Below, piece by piece: positions 25,222-33,762 of a DNA stretch of 35,157 bases. This stretch comes from Trichodesmium sp. MAG_R03. GTDB taxonomy: Bacteria > Cyanobacteriota > Cyanobacteriia > Cyanobacteriales > Microcoleaceae. The notes beneath the pieces were generated by a model that saw only the letters and a program-made list of their open reading frames with translations, made no database searches and was not told the DNA's origin. The position numbers and the translations under genes are program-made. Position 1 is the first letter of the stretch. Each line of letters opens with the position of its first letter. The DNA lies in contig JAKQYF010000024.1 of the NCBI GenBank assembly GCA_023356535.1, positions 1-35,157 of the forward strand. The letters are read 5' to 3'.

Positions 25222-28200
25222 TTAATCCACCCTTTCTAATTGCCATAGAAGTTAAACTAAGCAATTCTATCACCAGAACTGCTCGTCTTCAAAACCGGAC
25301 ATGAGACTTTCACCTCATCCGGCTCCTCAGTGATTAGGCCCTAATTAAAAGAGTACCTCCACTGCCATTATTAGCAGTTTTTACATCATAAGTAATGCCC
25401 AAAAATGTAGTCAACACTTTTTTACCTTTTAAGTAGAATATTCAGTGCCTTTTGTTTGCTCCATTGACATTTTTCCGACGGTACCCTTAGGTGAGACTGT
25501 GAGAAGCCCAAACCTTACAATTTAGGTTTCTGTTCCATAGCACCTGCCTTTAAGGCCAAACCTCTTTCAGGTCTTACGGTCGCTCCACAGACGAACACTA
25601 ATCTGCAAAGCCTACAGATTCATCTTTTATGCCACAGCACATTACTGTGAAAACTTCAAGATTGATTGGTTGTTATCCATAACACTGAAAAAACTGAAAA
25701 ATCAGCAAATTGTGGTAAATTTCGCGACCTCCTAATCTCCCATTCTCCCCAAATCATTAATCTACCATAATTTGAAACAGCCCTGCTCTCTCAAAGGAGG
25801 GAACAAAAGGGGAAATAAAAATTGGGAGTCTTCAACCAACCTTGAGATAAATTCAGTCTGTGTGCCTCAATAATCTAAATCGACTTCTATTCTTGCCACT
25901 ACTAAAAAATTCCCTTTTGTTTTCCCCAATAGTTGGCCAATATTTTTGATAAATCCAACAATTATTTTGATTGGGGTGTCTTCTTTTGGCCCAACGCCAG
26001 AGTTTTTGGAATATTAAATTGTCCAAACCCTGGAAGGTTTTCTGATTCACCACTGCTGAATAATAGTTTACCCAACTTTTAATCAAAGGGTTAATTTTTC
26101 CAATTAAGATAGCTTGTGGTGCAGACTTATGTTTATCTATAATCTCAGAAATTTGACAATAATGACTCCTAATACTCTCTGCACTTGGTTTGATTTTGGT
26201 TTTAAAACCTAGCTTACTTTGGTTTTTACTCACCTGATATTGTCTGATGTTAAATCCCAAGAAATCAAATCCAGGTTTTTCTTCACCACATACATGCAGT
26301 GTGTGAGAAACTCTGATTGGACTTGGTTTTAATTTTAGACATAAGTCAGATAAGGATTCTGTAATTATATGCTGGCATTTTTGAACTACCTCAATATCTT
26401 CGTGAGCGATCACCAAGTTACCTGCATAACGAATCAAACTTAAACCTTGACATTTATCATTAACTGTTTCAGCATAATGTTTAATTTGTTCTTCTATACC
26501 ATAGAAAGCTATGTTTGCCAGTAGTGGAAAAATGACTTTCTCTGTTAAGAACAACTCTTTCCCATCCATCACACCATCCTTTAACCAAACTCGGATTGGT
26601 TTACGTAAAGTGGGATAAGTATCTAATTTGTTTAGTAGTTGTTCATAGTCAAGACACTCAAAGTCATTAACTATATCAGCTTGAAGTACATATTTAGGCT
26701 GAAGCTTGACACAATTAATAATTGCTTCTATGACATCCTGATATGATTTCCCTAGTCTCAACCCATAAGAATAAAGTTCAAACTTTGCTTCCCATTGGTT
26801 TTCTAGAGCCATCTTGACAAGTATTTGCCCAGCAAAGTCTTGAACAGCGCTACTTATGGATTTAACTTTACTATTTAGTTTTAATCTTTTAGCCAAGACA
26901 AAACATTTTTCTGTAGACAATGATTTAACACCACCAACTCCTGCTGTTTTCTCACCCTGGTTATTGTGACTAACTCTACGTACCGCCAATAACTTCCCAT
27001 ACCAGGATTTGATCAATATTTTTTGGAGCTTACGAACTGCTATAACATCACCACGTTGAGAGGCTCTGTAGATTCTTTTCTGTAACTTGAAGACCCGACG
27101 CTCAACTTTTGTCCAGTTAATCTCGCGCCACTTCTTCCATTCCCCCGTAGTCTTTAAACTCGTATTAGACATATATATTACTTACTCAAACTCTACACTC
27201 AAAATCACCGTGTGTCCGTCTGCATATCCCATTAAATTAACTAAGGGCTTTTGCTTCTGACACAATCCTTCCCAATCAAACATACGGTTAGCACCTACTT
27301 GAATCTACTATTTCAGTTATCAGTACCTCAGTTTATTTTTATCATCCCCTGAAAATTCTGTGCTTTATGAGTATCTTTCTTGAGCAAAAACATTGACAAA
27401 ATAGACAATTTATGATAAGCACCTTAGAGGATTTTTCAGGAGAACAAAAGTGTATTGAAAAATACATTTTTTTGAGAACTTAAGTAGTGTTGCCAAGGGA
27501 CTATACTCTTTCTCCCTTCTGCTCTGTTCCCTGCTACCCTTATCCCCACAAGATTTTCAGAAGTTCCTTATAAGAAATAGCTTAAAATGGGAGACTATTG
27601 ACCTTATTTTTCGCTCAGGTATTGCACTATAAAAAATAGAGTTATAGCACCCTCCAGAGTATAGGAGATCCTCGCACCTCTCAAATATAGTCACAGCAAG
27701 AATATACGAGGGAATGGCAATTTCTCCTACTTCTAACTTCTATTACTGAGTCCCAATAAATAGTTATTCAAGAGTTTTTCATGGGTTACTTCGTTCCAAA
27801 TGACCTTATTTATATACCTTTAGGATGATGCTTTGCGCCGGGTTTACCGGAAGTGCTTGTTAGTCGAACCAAATCTCGCTAACTCCCTATCCTTTGCCTT
27901 TTGGCTCCAGTGTCACAGCTTATTTCACTGGTTGAACGTAACGACGCTTCACTCACATCTTCGCACCTTTTGCTATCCAATGGGTATTGTGCTCGATGGA
28001 AACCAACCTAAGCTGCCAGTTGTACCACCTTTTCACCCCGCTTTACAGATTGGTCGGGTAGGAGAAAGTACGTCGCCGTATCTCTCCCCCCTAAGAACCG
28101 GACTTGACAGTTGTCCCATCATCCGGCTCAAGCCTCTTGCCTTACAGAACATTTGCCTGTGTATATATTTGTGACAAGCTTAATATAAGTGGACTAGATT

Positions 28201-31043
28201 ATTAATTTTATCTATGCCACCATCTTTCACCCTTATAGCAACATGCGCTGGTATGTTTACATATTACAGATTACTACTAGCATAGTATATACCAAAGTCA
28301 TAGTAGCAGAAATTTGTACTACCTTGAAAGACTATAGTAATATGTAAATATATGAGTGCTCATTGCTATATTTTGTGATGGGTGTGCAGTTTCTATCCGT
28401 TGAACAAGTGTTCGCCACAGAGGGGAAATTTCCAGCTCTAGACTTAGGCAACTTTGTAGTATTTTGAGCCTTAATCCTAATCAGCTTGGTCATATTTGAT
28501 ATAATCTCATACCCAATATTTCGTTAAGGAGAGGTCGTCAGGGGATGCCGTCCCTTTAATTTTTACATAACGTTGAATGGGAGTTTTTGCTAATCGGTAG
28601 ATGGCTATTGTTTCATTCTTGCCATACTTATTTTTTACGTTTGCTGCGAAAGTCCACTTGTTTCCCTTGAAGGTTTTGAAATATCTCTTTCGCACCCATT
28701 CTTTACCTTTTCCTTTTTGTTTCCCCACTCGCTTCGAGTGTCTTCTTAATGACCATTGCCAGAGTGATTTCCAAATTTCGTGGTCAACATAGGAGAATAT
28801 TCGTTGACTTACACCATATCTGTAGTAATTCCCCCATCCTCTAATAATTGGATTAAGGTTTGCGATTACTCCTTCTTGTGTACTGGTCGGGTTTGCTTTG
28901 AGCCATGCCCGAATTTCAGCCAGAAGCTCCTTTACTTTCTCTTTTTGTGGAACTATGAAGCAGCTACCATTGAACTGGCGGATATTAAACCCTAAAAAGT
29001 TGAATCCTTGTTCAATATCAACTAAGTTAGTTTTATCCTTATTCAGTTCTAATCCTCTTTCCGATAGCCATTTTTCGATGGTAGGGATTATCGCCTTGAT
29101 GTCTTCCTCCCTTTGAGCGGTGATTATGAAGTCATCGGCGTATCGGATAAATCCGTATTTATCTAACTTCTTTTTCTTGGTGTATGCCTCACCCATTACC
29201 TGCTTTGTACATTGATAGGTTTTCACCATTTTGTACTCAGCCAACAATCTTTCCATCCCATCAAAGGCTATGTTGGCAAGTAAGGGGCTGATTATCCTCC
29301 CTTGAGGAGTTCCCCTATCTGTCTTATGGAAAACTTCAGCTTCTACATATCCTGCTTTTAGCCATTGTTTAATTAACTCTCTACCAGGGATTTCTCCGAT
29401 AGCTTTGAGGATGTATTCATGGCTAATATTGTCAAAAGGCCCTTTAATCTTGGCATCTAGTATCCATTTGTCCTTTCCTTTCTGGAGTCTCATCCAGGAT
29501 TGTTCAAGAGCATCATGGCCACTTCTATCTAGGCGAAATCCGTAGGAATTTGTCTCGAATTCAGCTTCCCAAATTGGTTCTAACCCATTCTTGACAACTG
29601 CCTGAGCAACTCTGTTTTTGACCGTTAAGATGTCTAGTGGACATTGTTTGCTGTTTGCTTTGGGGATACATACCTTTTTGGCTGGTTTTGCTTGCCACAG
29701 ACTATATGTCAGCATTTCTTTGACAAGTTTGACTCTTTCTAGCGGAGTCTTTGCCGTCTGAATCTCTATCCTCGTCCTTCGTCTCCCCTGATTTCCTTGA
29801 GTCACCCTTTGCACTGATAGTAGTAAGTTGGAGTAACTGCGTAGCATAAGTTTCATTAAACTGCGAACCTTATTCCACTCACTATTCTGTTTAGCACGGT
29901 AAATTCTCCATCTTAGGTTCCTAACACACTTTTTAATGGTTTTCCACTCAATGTCCAACCACTCTTTTAACGGTCCCTTAGCTCCGATTTCATTACTGAA
30001 TCTATCTTTCACTTCGGTTCAGTTCCTTTTGTGAAGTTTTATCGTTTGAAACCTGGTGGAAGTCTGCCATCTTTCGATGTAGGGCAAATATTGCAAGCCG
30101 TTAGGCTTTCCGAAGGGTACCCCTATCTTCTGCATTACACAGAAGCGTTTGCTTTCTCCACCTTCCTTTACCCTCTAGATAATTCCGTCTTCTTTACAGT
30201 TGACCTACTCAAGTTTTCGAAATTTACCTGAGAACCTATAGGGCTTACTGTGTTCCGTACATCTGAACTTCGATTGAGTTAGGATTCCATCTCTATCCCG
30301 GCAGGAGTTTAGTTCTCTCGTTATGATTAGCCATACTATCATAATCAACCTGCTTACCTTTTGGTCAGAGTGTATCAACCTAGTTTCACTCTTAGCGCGA
30401 ATTACGAGACTATCAATAATGGTTCACTTTCGTTAATCCTTCTCAATCTTCCCCTTGTCCTTCTTACAATTTAGGTTTTGTACCTTGGACTTTTGTGCCT
30501 TGCATTCCATCAGGTTCATTACTTACTTTTGATGTAGGCAGAGTCAGAGACTCCTTGACATGGGGACAGGGAGAGAGAATACCCTGGAGGAGACTGCTCC
30601 TCATTCTTAACGTCTTGTATACGTTGGATGTACGATTTTCACATCGCACATGGCTAGTCGCTACTGTAGGGGTGATGCTGTCAACCCTGCACCTGGGCGG
30701 GAGGAATCTCACCTCCAAGGTCATTTAGTTATAAGGTTAATAGCCTTACTCTGCTCACATCTTGGTACTATGACCCTAACTTTTAGCAGAAACGAATCGC
30801 ACTTTGGTTCCCTTCACGACGGACTCTAGATACAACCCAGTTCCGCCATACCCAATGATCTCCACGACTAGTAACTGCACTGGCATTGATATCCATTAAA
30901 TCTGCCAGTTCAGAGCTAGTGATTAGATAGCCTTGAGTGGCCACTTGATCAGCTATATTTAAGGTTTCAATGAGGTTACGCAGTTGCCCAACTCTCTGCT
31001 CCCTAGGGATATTTTCAACTAATTCGTTAGTTGTTTCATTCAT
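25222..31043 (-). CDS. Small conserved cyanobacterial protein, split by group II twintron
   Basis: The coding exons are 31043-30803 (80 codons plus one base) and 25250-25222. Joining them across the outer intron gives codon ATT at the junction and an 89-residue protein whose end reads RREGNQ + ILWQLERVD, then TAA. Without splicing the frame runs into the intron and stops after SAIRFC. The protein is small and soluble: VGQLRNLIETLNIADQVATQ, then ITSSELADLMDINASAVTSR, which resembles a helix-turn-helix, then GDHWVWRNWVVSRVRR. From memory, this conserved domain is fused to RNase HI in some cyanobacteria and free-standing in Trichodesmium; its function is unknown. The clean frame restoration argues that the gene is functional. 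Confidence 0.88.
25290..25325 (-). ncRNA. Domain V of outer intron
   Basis: Read on the minus strand: gagccggatgag, gtgaaagt, ctcatgtccggttttg. The lower stem pairs agccgg with ccggtt and contains the AGC catalytic triad. The upper stem atgag/ctcat closes a GAAA-containing loop. This is the standard domain V shape, close to the intron 3' end. Confidence 0.9.
25853..27172 (-). CDS. Outer-intron maturase/reverse transcriptase, catalytically impaired
   Basis: A 439-residue group II intron-encoded protein: N-terminal basic region (WTKVERRVFKLQKRIYRASQ), reverse transcriptase domain and an intact-looking maturase X domain (AILIGKINPLIKSWVNYYSA, IFQKLWRWAKRRHPN). Motif A keeps its Asp (D166 in ADIVNDF), but the active-site YADD is Y-A-G-N at 249-252, so both catalytic Asp are gone. 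Each change needs one G-to-A or A-to-G step. The usual GTPQGG before SPLLANIA is missing (LTEKVIFPLLANIA), and the segment with the RPLGIPT motif after residue 105 is absent. There is no C-terminal HNH endonuclease. It cannot plausibly polymerise DNA, but the long open frame suggests it may still help splicing. Confidence 0.88.
   Translation of the reverse strand: MSNTSLKTTGEWKKWREINWTKVERRVFKLQKRIYRASQRGDVIAVRKLQKILIKSWYGKLLAVRRVSHNNQGEKTAGVGGVKSLSTEKCFVLAKRLKLNSKVKSISSAVQDFAGQILVKMALENQWEAKFELYSYGLRLGKSYQDVIEAIINCVKLQPKYVLQADIVNDFECLDYEQLLNKLDTYPTLRKPIRVWLKDGVMDGKELFLTEKVIFPLLANIAFYGIEEQIKHYAETVNDKCQGLSLIRYAGNLVIAHEDIEVVQKCQHIITESLSDLCLKLKPSPIRVSHTLHVCGEEKPGFDFLGFNIRQYQVSKNQSKLGFKTKIKPSAESIRSHYCQISEIIDKHKSAPQAILIGKINPLIKSWVNYYSAVVNQKTFQGLDNLIFQKLWRWAKRRHPNQNNCWIYQKYWPTIGENKREFFSSGKNRSRFRLLRHTD
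27867..27873 (-). other. EBS1 of the outer intron
   Basis: Minus-strand TTTGGTT, in the context gcgagatttggttcgacta, which has the look of an EBS1 loop. It is fully complementary to the last seven exon bases AACCAAA (plus-strand 30803-30809). It lies downstream of the inner intron while the intron 5' end lies upstream, so the pairing spans the insertion. Confidence 0.82.
28094..28129 (-). ncRNA. Domain V of inner intron
   Basis: Minus-strand gagccggatgatgg, gacaa, ctgtcaagtccggttctt. The lower stem agccgga/tccggtt includes the AGC triad; the upper stem relies on two G-U pairs. The domain VI-like hairpin agagatacg...cgtactttct follows before the 3' end. Confidence 0.87.
28234..28370 (+). mobile_element. 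140-bp MITE, copy 3 (inside inner intron)
   Basis: Inverted ends tatagcaacatgcgctggta and, on the other strand, tatagcaatgagcactcata. 137 bp, aligning with 15741-15883 and 8773-8915. It lies between the inner-intron ORF stop and domain V, that is in domain IV, the position most tolerant of insertions. Confidence 0.85.
28507..30012 (-). CDS. Inner-intron maturase/reverse transcriptase with altered catalytic motif
   Basis: A 501-residue group II intron-encoded protein. Basic N-terminus (WKTIKKCVRNLRWRIYRAKQ), reverse transcriptase core, maturase X domain (ANLNPIIRGWGNYYRYGVSQ) and a basic tail (RVGKQKGKGKEWVRKRYFK). The YADD box is intact (291-294), but motif A reads DAKIKGPF, with Lys188 where the family has the catalytic Asp (DADIKG...F). 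The normally conserved RPLGIPT is CPLDILT near residue 124. The protein ends in KGTASPDDLSLTKYWV, where many cyanobacterial relatives continue into an HNH nuclease, so a C-terminal truncation is likely. Probably defective in polymerisation yet still open. Confidence 0.88.
   Translation of the reverse strand: MKDRFSNEIGAKGPLKEWLDIEWKTIKKCVRNLRWRIYRAKQNSEWNKVRSLMKLMLRSYSNLLLSVQRVTQGNQGRRRTRIEIQTAKTPLERVKLVKEMLTYSLWQAKPAKKVCIPKANSKQCPLDILTVKNRVAQAVVKNGLEPIWEAEFETNSYGFRLDRSGHDALEQSWMRLQKGKDKWILDAKIKGPFDNISHEYILKAIGEIPGRELIKQWLKAGYVEAEVFHKTDRGTPQGRIISPLLANIAFDGMERLLAEYKMVKTYQCTKQVMGEAYTKKKKLDKYGFIRYADDFIITAQREEDIKAIIPTIEKWLSERGLELNKDKTNLVDIEQGFNFLGFNIRQFNGSCFIVPQKEKVKELLAEIRAWLKANPTSTQEGVIANLNPIIRGWGNYYRYGVSQRIFSYVDHEIWKSLWQWSLRRHSKRVGKQKGKGKEWVRKRYFKTFKGNKWTFAANVKNKYGKNETIAIYRLAKTPIQRYVKIKGTASPDDLSLTKYWV
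30328..30334 (-). other. EBS1 of the inner intron
   Basis: Minus-strand ATGGCTA in tatgatagtatggctaatca, complementary to the seven bases TAGCCAT immediately before the inner intron's GTGCG. Distance from the 5' end, about 320 bases, is normal for EBS1. Confidence 0.8.
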
Positions 31044-31539
31044 TGTAATTTTCAGATTATGTTGTTAGATACTACGGCTTATAATTCTATCGTTTTATTA
31101 CCAATCTTGCTTAATTACTTTTGTAGATAATGGGCTAACTATGGTCTAGAATTGTCGTTGGAAGTGAAAGATTGTTTTATTCTCACACATTTTTTTCAGC
31201 TTAATAGTGGTTTGGATAGAGTATAAAATTATGTCGATAAATACCAGATGATTGTTCATTGAAATTTCTTAATATTGAGGTTAGTAGTATAAATTTTTTT
31301 TGTTGAAGGGACTTAAATACAGGCCATTAGGAATGGGGATAAAATATGATACACAAATATTGGCGCTTGAGTATTGCACTGAAATGTTCCTGTGCAGAAA
31401 ATCACCGAAGTTAATAAATCCTCATTCCTTAGGTATCAGGGGCTAGCAGAGGTGGTTTGATGGACTCATTAGTTGTCAATATTGGCATTGTTTCTGAAAC
31501 TCCTTCTTGAACCAAAAACAATCAGTTTTCCTTTTTGAT
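31044..31539. other. Upstream region of the twintron gene
   Basis: Non-coding, about 500 bp between the twintron-bearing gene and the repeat at 31540. The promoter of the split gene should lie at its left edge; I see only an ambiguous tataag about 50 bases before the start. Nothing else is recognisable. Confidence 0.4.
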
Positions 31540-31631
31540 CAGGACTGACGCAGAACCACTGTATCTAGTAGGGGTTAAGGGCTGTTAACCCCTATAGATG
31601 GTGTATATTTTCATATTTGGCGTAAGTCCTG
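31540..31631. repeat. 90-bp palindromic-ended element, subtype B
   Basis: Ends caggactgacgca and ggcgtaagtcctg, interior aggggttaagggctgttaac, ccctatagatggtgtat. Same subtype as 1309-1399. It cuts off the 3' end of the thiolase-fold pseudogene: the coding similarity stops at its edge. Confidence 0.85.
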
Positions 31632-32083
31632 TTGATAACATTGCCCAGTCGAAAACCTTTGTTAACATCCATAATTTTGGCCAAAGGATGAGAAGACCGA
31701 CTGCCCATGCTTTCAGGAATTACCAATAGCCCGACACTACCATCACTAAATAACGCATGTGAAGGTAAAGAGGGCTCGAAGAAGGGACTATCTGGATCGT
31801 AGAAAGGATTGAAAATCCAACTACATTAGTTAAAAACATAGACAAAGGCTGCTTTCTGATAAGTCTGACAGTAACTGAATGCCTCGTTAATTGCAAAAAT
31901 ACCTGCTGCACATCCATAATAAGCTAGTTCGATGGGCATCTCTTCAAGTTGTAAGTCAGCATCTATTGCAATTTGGCAAGCTAAATTAGGTAATATTTCT
32001 TGGTGAGATATAACATTATAGCCCACACAAATGCAGGCCACATCTGACTTGTCAATGGAAAAAGATACTTTTGGCCTTAGTCT
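31632..32083 (-). pseudogene. Thiolase-fold (type III PKS/FabH-like) pseudogene
   Basis: The minus strand encodes DKSDVACICVGYNVISHQE, then PIELAYYGCAAGIFAINEAF, whose GCAAG resembles the active-site Cys motif of chalcone-synthase-type and KAS III-type enzymes. It continues to VYVFN, meets TAA at 31824-31826, and goes on in the same frame with CSWIFNPFYDPDSPFF, HALFSDGSVGLLVIPESM and AKIMDVNKGFRLGNVIN. The N-terminus is lost upstream of a TGA and the C-terminus is lost at the repeat. Fusion of these losses leaves about a third of a usual enzyme. The exact family (type III polyketide synthase versus KAS III) is uncertain. Confidence 0.65.
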
Positions 32084-32284
32084 TCAGAATATTAACGAAG
32101 AAATAGGTCATTCAGGTCACTTAATGGCTAGTTAGTATCTTAAGAACTCCAACCCCTTAATTTTTCCTAAAGGTAGGTTTCTCCTAAGCTGGCCCCAAAA
32201 GGGTTTCACCTTATTGAGCACCCGAGATATTTTACTAATGATTTAGAAACTTTATATGAGCTAAGATAAAAAAATATAGTCACA

Positions 32285-32590
32285 TAAACAGGAATTTTGT
32301 AGCAATTTTTGCGAACAATAATTTCTGCCAGATATTTTACTGATAAATTAGGGAAACTCTGGTGAAATTCCGAGGCTGTGCGGCAACTGTAAATCGATCA
32401 AAATAGCAAATAGAAAAAAATAGACCTAATGATTTTTTTCCTTTTTTTGTACATTAATATATTACTAATTCCCATTTATTAACTTCTCCAATAAGTCTAA
32501 TCAATAACTACTTGCTAATCAAAAGAAATTGATGAGCCAGGACACCTAATTATCAGTTGTAAACCCTAATTTCCTGCCTGGCACGGGAAA
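32285..32590 (+). promoter_or_regulatory. Cobalamin riboswitch
   Basis: The conserved core reads ggtgaaattccgaggctgtg then cggcaactgtaa at 32361-32392, and the closing segment gatgagccaggacacct is at 32531-32547. These match the B12 riboswitch consensus (the GGTGAAAATCC, GCNACTGT and CAGGAYACCT blocks). The long variable arm between them is AT-rich. After it, tttcctgcctggcacgggaaa (32570-32590) forms a hairpin just before the cbiX start and is the likely expression platform, where cobalamin would lower expression. Confidence 0.88.
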
Positions 32591-32600
32591 AGTAGAATTA

Positions 32601-33644
32601 ATGAAATATTTCAATCAAAACCCAAAAACTAAAACACAAGAAATCCTAACTTCTACTATAGAAAAAAATCATTTATCTACAGAAGATAGATTACATAAAT
32701 TACCTCTACAAAGACCTTTGTTGTTGATAGGTCATGGTACAAGAGATGCTGAAGGAAAACAAACTTTCTTAGACTTTGTTGCAGCTTATCAAAATTTAGA
32801 TAAATCTCGACCTGTAATGCCTTGTTTTTTGGAATTAACAGGGCCTACTATTCAAGAGGGGGTAGATAAATGTGTAGAAGAAGGTTACACAGAATTATCT
32901 GCTCTACCAATTTTGTTATTTGCAGCTCGCCACAATAAATTTGATATTACTAATGAATTGGACCGAGCAAGGCAACGACATCCTCAAATAAAATTCTATT
33001 ATGGGCGAAATTTTGGTATTACTCCAAAGATTATAGAATTGTGGCGATCGCGTCTCAAAGAATTAGATAAAACTAATTTTAACTGCTCTGAAACTGTTTT
33101 ATTATTTGTTGGGCGAGGTGCCAGTGACCCTGATGCTAATGGAGATGTTTATAAATTAGCTCGAATGTTATGGGAAGGCAGTGGTTATCTAACAGTTGAA
33201 ACCTGTTTTATTGGCATTACTCATCCCCGTTTAGAAGAAGGTTTTCGGCGAGCAAGGTTATATCAGCCGAAGCGAATTCTTGTTTTACCCTACTTTTTAT
33301 TTACTGGAGTTTTGGTTAAGAAAATATTTGATATTACCGCTCAACAACAAGAAGAATATCCAAATATTACAATGACTTGTTTACCAGAAATGGGAGCCCA
33401 TCCAACATTATTAGAATTATTGCGAGAGAGGGAAGTAGAGACACAATTAGGAGAAGTAAAGATGAACTGTGAAATGTGTAAGTTTCGCTTAGTTACTGTT
33501 ACTAATAGGGAAAACTCTCACGGTCATCACCACCATCATCACGACCATTCTCACTCACTCAATATTCCCGAACATAGTCATTCTGTAGTTGACCCATACG
33601 CTGAACCAGAACAATATCACCAACGTATTTGGCAAGTTCCTTGA
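32601..33644 (+). CDS. cbiX: Sirohydrochlorin cobaltochelatase CbiX-like
   Basis: Class II chelatase inserting cobalt into sirohydrochlorin in anaerobic-type cobalamin synthesis; close relatives insert iron for siroheme. The 347-residue protein has two tandem CbiX halves: [17 protein letters not shown] near residue 41 with metal-binding His, then [15 protein letters not shown] near 110; in the second half [17 protein letters not shown] and [15 protein letters not shown]. The second half keeps Gly-Arg-Gly in place of the usual Gly-His-Gly. It ends with a His cluster ([13 protein letters not shown]) typical of some CbiX proteins and probably a metal reservoir. Control by the cobalamin riboswitch directly upstream supports the cobalt role. 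Confidence 0.88.
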   Translation: MKYFNQNPKTKTQEILTSTIEKNHLSTEDRLHKLPLQRPLLLIGHGTRDAEGKQTFLDFVAAYQNLDKSRPVMPCFLELTGPTIQEGVDKCVEEGYTELSALPILLFAARHNKFDITNELDRARQRHPQIKFYYGRNFGITPKIIELWRSRLKELDKTNFNCSETVLLFVGRGASDPDANGDVYKLARMLWEGSGYLTVETCFIGITHPRLEEGFRRARLYQPKRILVLPYFLFTGVLVKKIFDITAQQQEEYPNITMTCLPEMGAHPTLLELLREREVETQLGEVKMNCEMCKFRLVTVTNRENSHGHHHHHHDHSHSLNIPEHSHSVVDPYAEPEQYHQRIWQVP

Positions 33645-33762
33645 AAAACATAACATAAATTGGAGGAGTAATAGTTATCTAAAACCTTAATAAACTTTTT
33701 CAAAGCTCATAATATGTCATTATGTAACTTTAAAAAAGTTTGTCAAAAGATCCATTAATTAT

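Larger units (their letters stand above)
28053..30649 (-). mobile_element. Inner group II intron of the twintron
   Basis: The 5' boundary at 30649 reads GTGCGATGTG and the 3' boundary at 28053 reads CTACCCGAC. The length is 2,597 bases. EBS1 ATGGCTA (plus-strand 30328-30334) pairs perfectly with IBS1 TAGCCAT, the seven bases just before the intron (plus-strand 30650-30656). Domain V is at 28094-28129. The ORF is at 28507-30012, and a MITE sits between ORF and domain V. Its flanks are themselves domain I sequence of the outer intron, not protein-coding sequence. Confidence 0.9.
25251..30802 (-). mobile_element. Outer group II intron of the twintron
   Basis: The 5' boundary is G at 30802 (GTGCGATTCG) and the 3' boundary is C at 25251 (TTTAAC). 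Total 5,552 bases, or 2,955 without the inner intron. EBS1 TTTGGTT (27867-27873 on the plus strand) pairs perfectly over 7 bases with IBS1 AACCAAA, the last seven bases of the 5' exon. Domain V is at 25290-25325 and a domain VI hairpin at 25261-25282 (arms gcagttct and agaattgc). The maturase-like ORF is at 25853-27172. The inner intron interrupts domain I 153 bases from the start. About 460 bases at 27310-27770 look like extra inserted sequence. Confidence 0.9.

Noticed and set aside
27833..28174. 113-codon plus-strand open frame
   Set aside because: It spans the splice boundary between outer-intron domain I and inner-intron domain V; it is structural RNA read on the wrong strand.
30464..30728. 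Overlapping open frames on both strands near the inner intron start
   Set aside because: They cover the inner intron 5' end and outer domain I; the RNA landmarks (GTGCG, IBS1) explain the sequence.
1309..31631. Possible CRISPR array from many similar short repeats
   Set aside because: Copies are kilobases apart, occur in both orientations, have inverted ends and variable lengths, and there is no regular spacer pattern or cas gene.
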